NCBI RefSeq assembly: GCF_003298505.1 | Contig: NZ_QNGB01000001.1 | Coordinates: 62,001 to 126,000 of the forward strand | Direction of reading: 5' to 3' | DNA from: Roseovarius sp. TE539 | GTDB taxonomy: Bacteria > Pseudomonadota > Alphaproteobacteria > Rhodobacterales > Rhodobacteraceae | DNA length: 64,000 nt | Shown: piece by piece, positions 9,686 to 17,968 of the stretch | How positions within the stretch are numbered: position 1 is the stretch's first letter | Layout: every line of letters begins with the position of its first letter | Notes under the pieces: generated by a model | The model's input: only the letters and a program-made list of their open reading frames with translations | What the model was told of the DNA's origin: nothing | Database searches by the model: none | Program-made: the position numbers and the translations under genes

Positions 9686-10950
9686 CTGTCATCGACCGTA
9701 TCTCCGCCCCCGCCTGCGCTTGCGACGGCGCCGATCTTCAAACCCGTCTCATGCCGGTGAACGCCGCTCTGGAGGCTGGTATGGCCTTGGCCCACCCGGT
9801 TGCCGAAACCGAAACCATCTCCCTTGATACCGCCGTGGGACGCACCCTTTCGGCGCCCGTGACGGCGCAGGCGGACATGCCCCGTTTCGACAATTCGGGC
9901 ATGGACGGCTATGCGCTGCGGCATGCCGATGCACAGCAGGCCGGGGCCGGGACGATTCCGGTTTCCGGCACGAGTGCTGCTGGCAGCCCACCACGCCCGC
10001 TGCCATCCGGCACGGCAATGCGAATCTACACCGGCGCTCCCCTGCCGCAGGGCGCGGATACCGTGGTGATGCAAGAACACGTGATCAGGGATCGCGGCCA
10101 AATCCGCGTGGAGCGCCTGCCCGAACCGGGCGCCAACATACGCCGGCAAGGCGAAGATCAGCGCAAGACCGATCGCGTGCTGGAGCCGGGCACGCGCCTG
10201 ACCCCTCGCGGCATCGCGGCCTGCGCCGCGGCCGGCGCGGGACGGGTCGAGGTCCGGCGCCGGCTGCGCATCGCGCTCCTGCTTACGGGGGATGAACTGT
10301 GCCCGCCCGGGGCAAGGCTTCGGGAGGGTACGGTCTGGGATGTGAACGCATCGATGCTCTCGGCCTGCCTGCAGGCGGACGGGGCCGAACTGATCGCTCT
10401 GCGCCATGTGGCCGATAGCCGCGCGGCACTGGCATCGGCCCTGATGAATCTCGCGCAGCAGGCCGATCTGGTTGTCACCTCCGGTGGTGTTTCCGTTGGT
10501 GACAGGGACCATGTCAAGCCGGCCCTCCGCGATACCGGGGCCGAAATCCGGGTTTCCGGGGTCGCCATCAAACCGGGCAAGCCGGTCACCATTTCACGTC
10601 TCGGCGACGCTTTGATCCTCAGCCTTCCGGGAAATCCCGTTTCGGCCTTCGTGACATGGCGGGTGCTGGGCCGGCCACTGGCCGTCCGGATGGCGGGCGG
10701 AGTCACTGCGGGACCGGAACGACGGCATGTCCGCACCGGGCAGGCCCTGCATCACAGGCCGGGCCGCTGCGAATTTCGCCCTGCGATCCTTCGGGGATAT
10801 GACCATGCCGGACGCGAAGTCGCCACCTGTGCCGGGGGCACGCGCTCGGCTCATGCGGTTCCATTGGCCACGGCGGACGGGCTGCTTCTCATTCCCGGAG
10901 ACTCTGAGACCGTCCCGGAAGGCGACCTTCTGGAGTTCCTCCCCTTCTGA
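9682..10950 (+). CDS. moeA: Molybdopterin molybdenumtransferase MoeA
   Basis: This enzyme inserts molybdate into adenylylated molybdopterin, giving active molybdenum cofactor. The 422-residue protein shows the family motifs in order: SGMDGYA near residue 75, YTGAPLPQGADTVVMQE near 117-133, the MPT-binding-like domain with LTGDEL near residue 202 and TSGGVSVGDRDH near residue 270, and the SLPGNPVSA motif near residue 315. The start ATG overlaps the carbonic anhydrase stop. Location downstream of narGHJI fits a dedicated supply of molybdenum cofactor for NarG; further moa/mob genes are not in the window. Confidence 0.96.
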   Translation: MTVIDRISAPACACDGADLQTRLMPVNAALEAGMALAHPVAETETISLDTAVGRTLSAPVTAQADMPRFDNSGMDGYALRHADAQQAGAGTIPVSGTSAAGSPPRPLPSGTAMRIYTGAPLPQGADTVVMQEHVIRDRGQIRVERLPEPGANIRRQGEDQRKTDRVLEPGTRLTPRGIAACAAAGAGRVEVRRRLRIALLLTGDELCPPGARLREGTVWDVNASMLSACLQADGAELIALRHVADSRAALASALMNLAQQADLVVTSGGVSVGDRDHVKPALRDTGAEIRVSGVAIKPGKPVTISRLGDALILSLPGNPVSAFVTWRVLGRPLAVRMAGGVTAGPERRHVRTGQALHHRPGRCEFRPAILRGYDHAGREVATCAGGTRSAHAVPLATADGLLLIPGDSETVPEGDLLEFLPF

Positions 10951-10976
10951 GCCCTGTCACGAAAGGACCGACATCC

Positions 10977-11495
10977 ATGAAACTTGCCTACGTGATGACC
11001 GAACGGCGTGGCGGAACCGATCTTGCGCTTTCCAGCCTCGCAACGGCATGCCTGCGCGCCGGGCTGCGGCCCGCAGGGCTGGTTCAGATAAATTCCGGCG
11101 GGGACGACGGCCATCGCTGCGACATGGACGTGAAGGTGCTTCCCGATGGTGGAACCTACCGGATCTCGCAATCCCTGGGCCGTCAGGCGCGGGGATGCCG
11201 GCTGGACCCGGCGGCGCTGGACCGGGCGGTGACCGAAGTGCAGCATGGGCTGGACCGGGCCCGGCCTGATATCCTGATCGTCAACAAGTTCGGCAAGCAT
11301 GAGGCCGCCGGCCGGGGCTTTCGCGACGTGATCGCACAGGCCCTGATGATGGACATCCCGGTTCTCATCGGGATCAATGCACTCAACCTCGCGGCCTTCA
11401 CCGAATTCTCGGACGGAACCGCCGAACGGCTTGCACCTTGTCCCGCCACGTTTTTTGCCTGGTTGCAGGGCGCACAGGGGACCGCGGTCGCCTGA
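10977..11495 (+). CDS. DUF2478 family protein (molybdenum-associated, unknown role)
   Basis: This is a 172-residue cytoplasmic protein of the DUF2478 family, often encoded beside molybdate transporters and molybdenum enzymes. The fold resembles a P-loop NTPase in outline (beta strands at LAYVMT, PDILIVNKFG and DIPVLIGI) but a classical Walker A motif is absent, with ERRGGTDLALSSLA at the position where it would lie. The conserved NKFGKHEAAGRGF segment is characteristic. It is the last gene of the nar operon, 26 bases after moeA, and ends 12 bases from the oppositely oriented dnaE2. A role in molybdate handling is inferred from position and from the family's usual neighbours. Confidence 0.8.
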   Translation: MKLAYVMTERRGGTDLALSSLATACLRAGLRPAGLVQINSGGDDGHRCDMDVKVLPDGGTYRISQSLGRQARGCRLDPAALDRAVTEVQHGLDRARPDILIVNKFGKHEAAGRGFRDVIAQALMMDIPVLIGINALNLAAFTEFSDGTAERLAPCPATFFAWLQGAQGTAVA

Positions 11496-11507
11496 GCGGT
11501 CCGGCCC

Positions 11508-14384
11508 TCACGCACCCGGCGGCGTCAACCGGTCGCGCAGCAGGGCGAGCGGATGCGCCCTGAGCGACAGGCGCAGGGCAACGTAATCCTCCACCACCTC
11601 CTCGCCCAGGGTCATGGCGGGCAGATGCGCGGCCGGCTCCTGTATCCCTTCACCCTCCATATCGCCGGCAAAAAGCGGCAACGGTGCGTCGCCGGCCAGC
11701 GCCTTGGCCTCCCACAGCGCCTGACGGCGGGTCAGGCCGAGCGCGGCAAAGGCATCCGCCTCCGCCAGCCGCGCTGCCACCCCGGGAACAATCCCCGCCC
11801 GGCGCCACAGGTCGGCCACCTCGCGGTAGCCGTTGCCGCGTGCCGCGGCGATCCACCCCGCGTCTTCCTCGGTCATGCCCCTGATCTGCCGGAACCCGAG
11901 CCTGAGCGCCAGGCCACCGCGCCCGTCGCGCTCCATCACGTTGTCCCAGTAGCTTGCCTGCACACAGACAGGCCGCACCTCGACCCCGTGCTCGCGCGCA
12001 TCGCGCACGATCTGGGCCGGGGCATAGAATCCCATCGGCTGCGAATTCAGAAGCGCGCAGGCGAAAATGCCGGGGTGATGGCACTTGAGCCAGGCCGAGG
12101 CATAGACCAGCAGCGCGAAGCTGGCGGCGTGGCTTTCGGGAAACCCGTAGGAGCCGAACCCCTCGATCTGGGAAAAGCAGCGTTCGGCGAACTCCGCGTC
12201 ATAGCCGTTGGCGCGCATCCCCCGCAGGAACCGGTCGCGGAACTCGCTGACATTGCCGTGCTTCTTGAAGGTGGCGAGCGACCGGCGCAGACGGTCGGCC
12301 TCGTCGGGAGTGAAGCCCGCCCCGGTGATCGCGATCTGCATCGCCTGTTCCTGAAACAGTGGCACGCCCAGCGTCTTGCCCAGAACCTCACCCAAAGCGT
12401 CCGAGGGAAAACTCACCGCTTCCTGCCCGTTGCGACGGCGGATATAGGGATGCACCATGTCGCCCTGTATCGGACCGGGGCGGATGATCGCGACCTCGAT
12501 CACCAGATCGTAGAAGCAGCGCGGCCTCATCCGCGGCAGGAAATTCATCTGCGCGCGGCTTTCCACCTGGAAGACGCCGATGCTGTCGGCCCCGCACAGC
12601 ATGTCGTAAACCGCGGGATCCTCGGGCGGCAGGGTGGCCAGGCTGTGACGCGGCCCGTGATGCTGCGCAACGAGGTCGAAGGCCTTGCGGATACAGGTCA
12701 GCATCCCGAGGCTCAGCACATCGACCTTGAGAATGCCCAGGGCGTCGATATCGTCCTTGTCCCAGCAGATGACGGTGCGATCCTCCATCGCGGCGTTCTC
12801 GATCGGCACCAGCTCGTCAAGCCGCCCCTCGGTCATGACGAAACCACCCACATGCTGGCTCAGGTGGCGCGGAAACCCCTCGATCTCCTGTACCAGGTCC
12901 ATGGTCTGGCGCAGGCGCCGGTCATCGGGGTCCAGCCCGATCTCGCGCAGGCGGGCATGCTCCACACTGCCGCTGGCAAAAGACCCCCAGAGCTGCGAGG
13001 AGAGTGCGGCGACCGTGTCCGCGCTCAGCCCCATCGCCCGGCCCACCTCGCGCACGGCGCGCTTGCCACGGTAATGGATCACCGTCGCGCACAATCCCGC
13101 CCGGTGACGCCCGTAGCGGTCATAGATCCACTGGATCACCTCCTCACGGCGTTCATGCTCGAAATCCACGTCGATATCCGGCGGTTCGTCGCGGGCCTCG
13201 GAAACGAACCGCTCGAACACCATGGTGCCGATCTCGGGCGACACGCTGGTCACGCCAAGACAGTAGCAGACCACCGAGTTCGCCGCTGATCCGCGCCCCT
13301 GGCACAGGATCCCGCGCGACCGTGCGAAGGCCACCACGTCATGGACGGTCAGGAAATAGGGTTCGTATCCCAGCCGCCCGATCAGGGACAGTTCATGTTC
13401 CAGCATGTCACGCACCCGGTCGGGCGCCCCGTCGGGATAGCGCCAGTCCAGTCCCTCCCGGGCCAGACGCCGCAGCCGTTCCACCGGGGTCTGACCCTCC
13501 GACACCTCGGACGGATATTCATAACGCAGTTCGTCAAGCGAAAAGGTCAGGCTCCGGGCCAGATCCCCTGCGCGGTGCACAGCCGCCTCGTACCCGCGGA
13601 ACAGGCGCAGCATCTCCGCTTCGCCGCGCAGCCGGAACTCGGCATTGGCCAGCGCCGCCCGGCCAAGCCCGTCCACCCGATAGCCTTCACGGATCGCCGT
13701 CAGGACATCGGCCAGACGGCGCCGCCGACCGTGATGCATGAGCGGCCGCGCCGACGCGATCAGAGGCAGCTCCAGCCCCGCGGCCAACCGCGAAAGCCGT
13801 TCGAAACGCGCTGCGTCCTGCCCGTCATAGCGCGGCGCCATCAGCAAGTGCATGTCCGGGCCGAACCGCCGTGCCAGCCGGTGCACGGCCATCTCCCAGT
13901 CCCCGGTTTCGCCATCCGGCGGCGGGTCCAGCAGCAACGACAGGCCCGCGGCCCCGTCCAGCACATCATCGAGGGTCAGTCGGCACTGCCCCTTCCCGGA
14001 CCGCCGGCGCCCGAGGGTCAGCACCCGGCACAGACGGGCCCATCCCGGGCGGTCCGGCGGCAGGGCGGTCAGGGTGATCCCCTCTTCAAGACAAAGACGC
14101 GCAGCGGGAATCAGCCGCGGCACACAGGCCCAGCCGGGAATATGCTCGGCCGGCGCGGGCGGGCCGACGGGGCCATCGCGCGCCTCGATCGCCCGCCGTT
14201 CGGCCACTTGCCGGGCAATCTCACGCGATGCCGAATGTGCCCGCACGATGCCCGCCACGGAATTCTCGTCGGCGATTGCGATTGCCGGCATTCCCAACGC
14301 CGCTGCACGCCGCACGTATTCCTCGGGATGCGAGGCCCCTGTCAGGAAACTGAAGTTGGATGTGGCGCAAAGCTCGGCAAACAT
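11508..14384 (-). CDS. dnaE2: Error-prone DNA polymerase DnaE2, body lacking the C-terminal OB domain
   Basis: This is a C-family DNA polymerase used in damage-induced mutagenesis. The 958-residue protein has the PHP domain at the N-terminus (SNFSFLTGASHPEE, residues about 9-22), the polymerase palm with catalytic Asp residues in PDIDVDFEHER (near residue 400) and KVDVLSLGML (near 550), the finger region, and a helix-hairpin-helix region near residues 860-890. It then stops at LLRDRLTPPGA, which is where family members normally enter a C-terminal OB-fold of about 110-120 residues; usual length is roughly 1050-1150. The stop is a clean TGA 12 bases from the convergent DUF2478 gene, so no downstream remnant of the OB domain exists here. 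The missing module is encoded at 50130-50504. imuA and imuB, the usual partners, are not adjacent. A LexA-like box lies at 14401-14415. Confidence 0.93.
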   Translation of the reverse strand: MFAELCATSNFSFLTGASHPEEYVRRAAALGMPAIAIADENSVAGIVRAHSASREIARQVAERRAIEARDGPVGPPAPAEHIPGWACVPRLIPAARLCLEEGITLTALPPDRPGWARLCRVLTLGRRRSGKGQCRLTLDDVLDGAAGLSLLLDPPPDGETGDWEMAVHRLARRFGPDMHLLMAPRYDGQDAARFERLSRLAAGLELPLIASARPLMHHGRRRRLADVLTAIREGYRVDGLGRAALANAEFRLRGEAEMLRLFRGYEAAVHRAGDLARSLTFSLDELRYEYPSEVSEGQTPVERLRRLAREGLDWRYPDGAPDRVRDMLEHELSLIGRLGYEPYFLTVHDVVAFARSRGILCQGRGSAANSVVCYCLGVTSVSPEIGTMVFERFVSEARDEPPDIDVDFEHERREEVIQWIYDRYGRHRAGLCATVIHYRGKRAVREVGRAMGLSADTVAALSSQLWGSFASGSVEHARLREIGLDPDDRRLRQTMDLVQEIEGFPRHLSQHVGGFVMTEGRLDELVPIENAAMEDRTVICWDKDDIDALGILKVDVLSLGMLTCIRKAFDLVAQHHGPRHSLATLPPEDPAVYDMLCGADSIGVFQVESRAQMNFLPRMRPRCFYDLVIEVAIIRPGPIQGDMVHPYIRRRNGQEAVSFPSDALGEVLGKTLGVPLFQEQAMQIAITGAGFTPDEADRLRRSLATFKKHGNVSEFRDRFLRGMRANGYDAEFAERCFSQIEGFGSYGFPESHAASFALLVYASAWLKCHHPGIFACALLNSQPMGFYAPAQIVRDAREHGVEVRPVCVQASYWDNVMERDGRGGLALRLGFRQIRGMTEEDAGWIAAARGNGYREVADLWRRAGIVPGVAARLAEADAFAALGLTRRQALWEAKALAGDAPLPLFAGDMEGEGIQEPAAHLPAMTLGEEVVEDYVALRLSLRAHPLALLRDRLTPPGA

Positions 14385-14400
14385 GGCGAGTCACGAATAT

Positions 14401-14415
14401 ATTCACCTTTTGTTC
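14401..14415 (-). promoter_or_regulatory. LexA (SOS) box upstream of dnaE2
   Basis: On the + strand this reads ATTC-ACCTTTT-GTTC, one base different from the GTTC-N7-GTTC operator established for LexA of Rhodobacter and Rhizobium. It lies 17 bases before the dnaE2 start, in the 60-base gap after rppH, a normal place for repression of dnaE2. The spacer (ACCTTTT) is very similar to that of the perfect box upstream of the OB-fold gene (TACCTTT). Confidence 0.75.
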
Positions 14416-14444
14416 TTTTTCGAGTCGGAATTTGGCACCATCGG

Positions 14445-14927
14445 TCAAAGATGCTTCGCGAACTCATCCAGAACCTTCCTGTAAACCTCGCGTTTGAAGG
14501 GCACGATGCTGGCTTCCAGTTCTGCCGGGTCCAGCCACCGCCACTCGGAGAATTCCGGATGCTCGGTGGCAATGTCGATCTGGTCATCACGGCCATCAAA
14601 GCGCAGGAGGAACCATTTCTGTTCCTGCCCGCGATAGCGGGCCTTCCAGATGCGCGGCACGATCTCGTGCGGCAGATCGTATCTTATCCAGTCCGCGGTC
14701 TCGGCTTCCACGCGGACAAGATCAGGGGGCACACCGGTTTCCTCTCGGAGTTCACGCAGCGCGGCGTCACGCGGCGCCTCGTCCGGGTCCACACCGCCCT
14801 GTGGCATCTGCCAGGCGGGCGCGTCATTGTCGATCCGCTGACCGACAAAGACCTGGCCACGCCGATTGGCCAGCATGACCCCGACACAGGGCCGATACGG
14901 AAGTTTCGCGATCTCGTCGGGTGTCAT
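14445..14927 (-). CDS. rppH: RNA pyrophosphohydrolase RppH (Nudix)
   Basis: This cytoplasmic Nudix hydrolase removes pyrophosphate from the 5' triphosphate end of mRNAs, which starts 5'-end-dependent decay. It is 160 residues, the usual length. The Nudix box [23 protein letters not shown] lies near residues 42-64 and is preceded by WQMPQGG, the RppH signature. The ATG at 14927 was chosen because the protein then begins directly with the strand leading to [21 protein letters not shown]; the longer frame upstream has no family match. It is 60 bases upstream of dnaE2 on the same strand, but the LexA box between them implies that dnaE2 has its own promoter. Confidence 0.95.
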   Translation of the reverse strand: MTPDEIAKLPYRPCVGVMLANRRGQVFVGQRIDNDAPAWQMPQGGVDPDEAPRDAALRELREETGVPPDLVRVEAETADWIRYDLPHEIVPRIWKARYRGQEQKWFLLRFDGRDDQIDIATEHPEFSEWRWLDPAELEASIVPFKREVYRKVLDEFAKHL

Positions 14928-14991
14928 GGGCGCCTCTTGCGGGGTGGCATCACCTTTGCGGTGCCGCGCGGCAAGGTCAACCATCCGGCAC

Positions 14992-16092
14992 TCATCCCCC
15001 ACCTTTTTCAAGCCATGCCTCGAACCGGCGTTCGCGAATGGCCTCGGTATGGCTGTACCAGACGCTGTCACGCACCAGCATCCGCGCGCCATGCTGTGGC
15101 GCATTGGGCAGGTGATCGCGCATCGGGACGCCGCTTTCGGGATGCAGTCCGATCCACTCCATCGCGCTCTTGCGGGCCGGCCCATAAGGGATGCGCGCGG
15201 CCAGCCCCGCCATCACCTCGGGCCGCGTGGCAAATTCCAGAAAGGCGCGTGCCGCTTCAGGTCGATCCGTCGTCACCGGCACCGCCCAGACATCGGTACC
15301 GATCAGGCGCCCGTCCCATATCACGCTCACCGGCGCACCACGATCCTGTGCAGCCGCGAAGAAACGGCCGTTGTAACCGCTGGCCATCGCCACCTCGCCC
15401 TTTTCCAGCAGACGGGCCGGGGCGCCGGCATCCTCCCACCAGACGATATGCCCGCGCAGGGCCTCAAGCCGGCGCAAGGCAAGGCGCAGGCCCCGGTCCG
15501 TGCTCAGCAGGTCATAGACCTGGGCCGCCGGAACGCCCTCGGCCATCAGCGCCCATTCAAGGATGACGTCGGGCGAACGGTGAATCGCGCGCTTGCCGGG
15601 AAATTCCTCGACATCGAAAAAATCCTCGATACGGGTCGGCTTGAGGCCCGGATAGGCACGGTCATCATAGGCCATAACGGTGGCAAACACATTCTGCGGC
15701 AACGAACAGGGTCGCAACCGCGTGGGCGCGAAATCCCGCCTCACGGCCCGGTCGAGCCCCCCAAGAATCTCGTCATGCCGCAACTTCCTGAGCAGCCCGT
15801 CCTCACAGCCGGTGATCGCATCCGCCTCCAGCATGTCGATCACGTCCCAGCTCTCGGCCTCGGCCCGTTTGCGCAATGAACCGATCGCCCCGCTGTAACG
15901 CTTCACCTCGACGGGAATGCCGGTAGCCTTGGTGAAGGGGACAAAGACCGCTGACTTCTGCGCCGCTTCATAAGCACCGCCCCAGGTTACAACCGTCAAC
16001 GCCTCGGGTTCCTGTGCCACCGCCGCCGGCACAGCGACCAGCAGGACGGCCAACAGCCCGGCACAACGGGTTATCGCATCAGAGAACCGCAT
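14992..16092 (-). CDS. PotD-like periplasmic substrate-binding protein (polyamine-type ABC)
   Basis: This is a periplasmic binding protein of the spermidine/putrescine family, 366 residues, with a clear Sec signal peptide ending near residue 26 ([15 protein letters not shown]). The family start [14 protein letters not shown] follows the cleavage site, and later segments ([47 protein letters not shown]) match the extracellular solute-binding fold. No ABC permease or ATPase genes lie nearby, so it is an orphan whose transporter partner is unknown. Its start overlaps the 3' end of the CLC gene by 14 bases, suggesting one transcript. The real ligand cannot be read from sequence. Confidence 0.88.
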   Translation of the reverse strand: MRFSDAITRCAGLLAVLLVAVPAAVAQEPEALTVVTWGGAYEAAQKSAVFVPFTKATGIPVEVKRYSGAIGSLRKRAEAESWDVIDMLEADAITGCEDGLLRKLRHDEILGGLDRAVRRDFAPTRLRPCSLPQNVFATVMAYDDRAYPGLKPTRIEDFFDVEEFPGKRAIHRSPDVILEWALMAEGVPAAQVYDLLSTDRGLRLALRRLEALRGHIVWWEDAGAPARLLEKGEVAMASGYNGRFFAAAQDRGAPVSVIWDGRLIGTDVWAVPVTTDRPEAARAFLEFATRPEVMAGLAARIPYGPARKSAMEWIGLHPESGVPMRDHLPNAPQHGARMLVRDSVWYSHTEAIRERRFEAWLEKGGG

Positions 16093-17830
16093 TTTCCTCC
16101 CGCCTCAGCGCCGCCGACACATCCAGGTACGCCTCGATCACCGCCGCCTCGGACACCACGCCGATCAGCACGCCGTTGCGACTGTCGATCACCGGGACGG
16201 CATCGCCCACGAAGCCACGCAGCGCCTGCATCGCCTGCAGGACACTTGTCGTCTCATCGAAACGGCGCGCCGGCGCGCGCAGCGCCTCGTCCCAGGTCGT
16301 GCCAGCGGCCTGCCGATCCAGAACGCCGGCAAAACGGCCTTGCGGATCGGTCACGAACGCCTCGCTCCAGGCAGAGCGGTCAAGCCGCGCGCGCACATCC
16401 TCCAGGTCCTGCCCGGTCTCGCCGGTGATCGGGCTCTCGGCGCAGAACCGGCTGACCGGCAGCGCCGAAAGACGCGCCCGGTCGCGCCCCTTCGACAGGT
16501 CGGTGCCGCGCCGTGCCAGTTGCACATCAAAGAGCGACCTTCCGAAGAAACGGTGTGCTACAAGATTCGAGAACACCACCGCGACCATTGCCGCGATCGT
16601 GATGTCATAGTTTCGGGTCAGCTCGAACACGATCAGGATCGTCGTCAGCGGCGCGCCGATCACCGGGCTTGTCAGCGCCATCATCCCGCAGATCGCATAG
16701 ACCGCAACGCCTGATGTCGCCACCAGCGCCGTCGCGTCGATCGCGGTCCAGAAAAGCGCGCCGAACAGGATGCCGATCAGCAACGCCGGGCTGAACACCC
16801 CACCGGCAAAACCGAACCCTATGCACAACGCCGTCAGCGCCAGCTTGGCGATGACCAGCACCGCAAGTTCACCGGGGGCGAAGGCGCCGGGGATTGTGGC
16901 AAAACGCAATGTCTCCTTGCCGATGCCCAGAACGTCCGGCAACCACAACGCCGCAAGACCCAACGCAAGCCCCGCCGCCGCCGGACGCAGAAGCGCCGGC
17001 AGGCGGCTTTGGGCCGCACGCGCGGAAACCAGCAGGATCAGCCGCATGAAAAGGATCGCCAGCCCCGCCGCCAGTATCCCGAGAGCTGCGAAAAGCGCGA
17101 ATTCATGACCGTGTTCCACTCCGTCGAACCGCACCAGGAACAATGCCGGGCGCTCGAACACCACATTAGCCATCACATAGCCGGTGGCCGCCGCTACGGT
17201 GGTAGGGGCGAAGGATTGCGTGGAGTAGTGCCGCAACACCACCTCGTGTGCAAAGACCAGCCCGGCAATGGGGGCGTTGAACGCTGTCGCGATGGCCGCC
17301 GCCACGCCGCAGGCCACCGAGATCGCCGGCAGGTTCGGCACCCCAAGTCGCAGCCGGCGCACCAAACCGCCCAGCATGGCCCCCAGATAGACCATCGGAC
17401 CGTATTGCCCGACCGACGCTCCGGCTCCGAGCGATACCATCGCCGCCAAGGTCGAGGCAATTCCGGCGCGCAGGGGCGGCAACGGACGCTCGAATTGAAC
17501 AGCCTCGATCACGTCGGGCGGGCCCAGGGGGCGATGCACCGGCGAAAGGTGGCGCAGGACCAGCCCCACCACCAGCCCGCCCAGCACCGGCACCAATACG
17601 GTTGCGACGGGCACAAGGTAACCCTGCGCATCAAGTTGAACGCGCGCCCGCGGCGCGATCAGGAGAATATCATTGAGCCAGAAAACCGCCTCGGTCAGCC
17701 CGATGGCGGCCAGCGAGGCCAGCGTTCCGACACCGATCGCGCAAAGTGTCAGGATCCCCGCGCGATAGGCGGGATGACCGGGGCGGCCGGGGGGCACCAA
17801 TGCCTGTCCGGAAGATGCCGGAGATGTCAT
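16079..17830 (-). CDS. CLC-family chloride channel/transporter with C-terminal CBS domains
   Basis: This is an inner-membrane CLC protein of 583 residues, with around ten hydrophobic helices up to residue about 430 and a CBS-domain pair at about 455-580 (the segment around VIDSRNGVLIGVVSEAAVIEAYL is the end of the second CBS). The family motif that normally reads GREGP is here GQYGP (within GAGASVGQYGPMVYLGA), so the gating glutamate position is a tyrosine. The motif GFAGGVFSPALLIG, the anion-binding stretch at the N-terminus of helix N, is present. Loss of the gating Glu usually means uncoupled or channel-like behaviour in characterised members, but that is inference here. CBS domains suggest nucleotide or ionic-strength sensing. 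Confidence 0.9.
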   Translation of the reverse strand: MTSPASSGQALVPPGRPGHPAYRAGILTLCAIGVGTLASLAAIGLTEAVFWLNDILLIAPRARVQLDAQGYLVPVATVLVPVLGGLVVGLVLRHLSPVHRPLGPPDVIEAVQFERPLPPLRAGIASTLAAMVSLGAGASVGQYGPMVYLGAMLGGLVRRLRLGVPNLPAISVACGVAAAIATAFNAPIAGLVFAHEVVLRHYSTQSFAPTTVAAATGYVMANVVFERPALFLVRFDGVEHGHEFALFAALGILAAGLAILFMRLILLVSARAAQSRLPALLRPAAAGLALGLAALWLPDVLGIGKETLRFATIPGAFAPGELAVLVIAKLALTALCIGFGFAGGVFSPALLIGILFGALFWTAIDATALVATSGVAVYAICGMMALTSPVIGAPLTTILIVFELTRNYDITIAAMVAVVFSNLVAHRFFGRSLFDVQLARRGTDLSKGRDRARLSALPVSRFCAESPITGETGQDLEDVRARLDRSAWSEAFVTDPQGRFAGVLDRQAAGTTWDEALRAPARRFDETTSVLQAMQALRGFVGDAVPVIDSRNGVLIGVVSEAAVIEAYLDVSAALRREENAVL

Positions 17831-17906
17831 GTGTTCAGCATTTCCTCATTCGCAGTCGCCATGCAATCAAAAGCCGACAGCGCCGATTCCATTTCCGCGA
17901 ATGCAA

Positions 17907-17937
17907 GGGGCGCCGGACCTGCACGGCCCGGCGCCCC
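17907..17937 (-). terminator. Hairpin terminator after ctpA
   Basis: A perfect 10-bp stem (GGGGCGCCGG / CCGGCGCCCC) with an 11-base loop lies 31 bases beyond the ctpA stop and before the CLC gene on the same strand. On the minus strand it is followed by TTGCATT, a weak T-tract. It most likely separates the rsfS-to-ctpA block from the CLC gene. Confidence 0.6.
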
Positions 17938-17968
17938 TCTCTGTCATTCAACCACGGCGCACCGAAGG

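Noticed and set aside
11553-13289. 578-codon + strand frame antisense to dnaE2
   Set aside because: Composition and lack of motifs mark it as a shadow; dnaE2 has intact catalytic motifs on the other strand.
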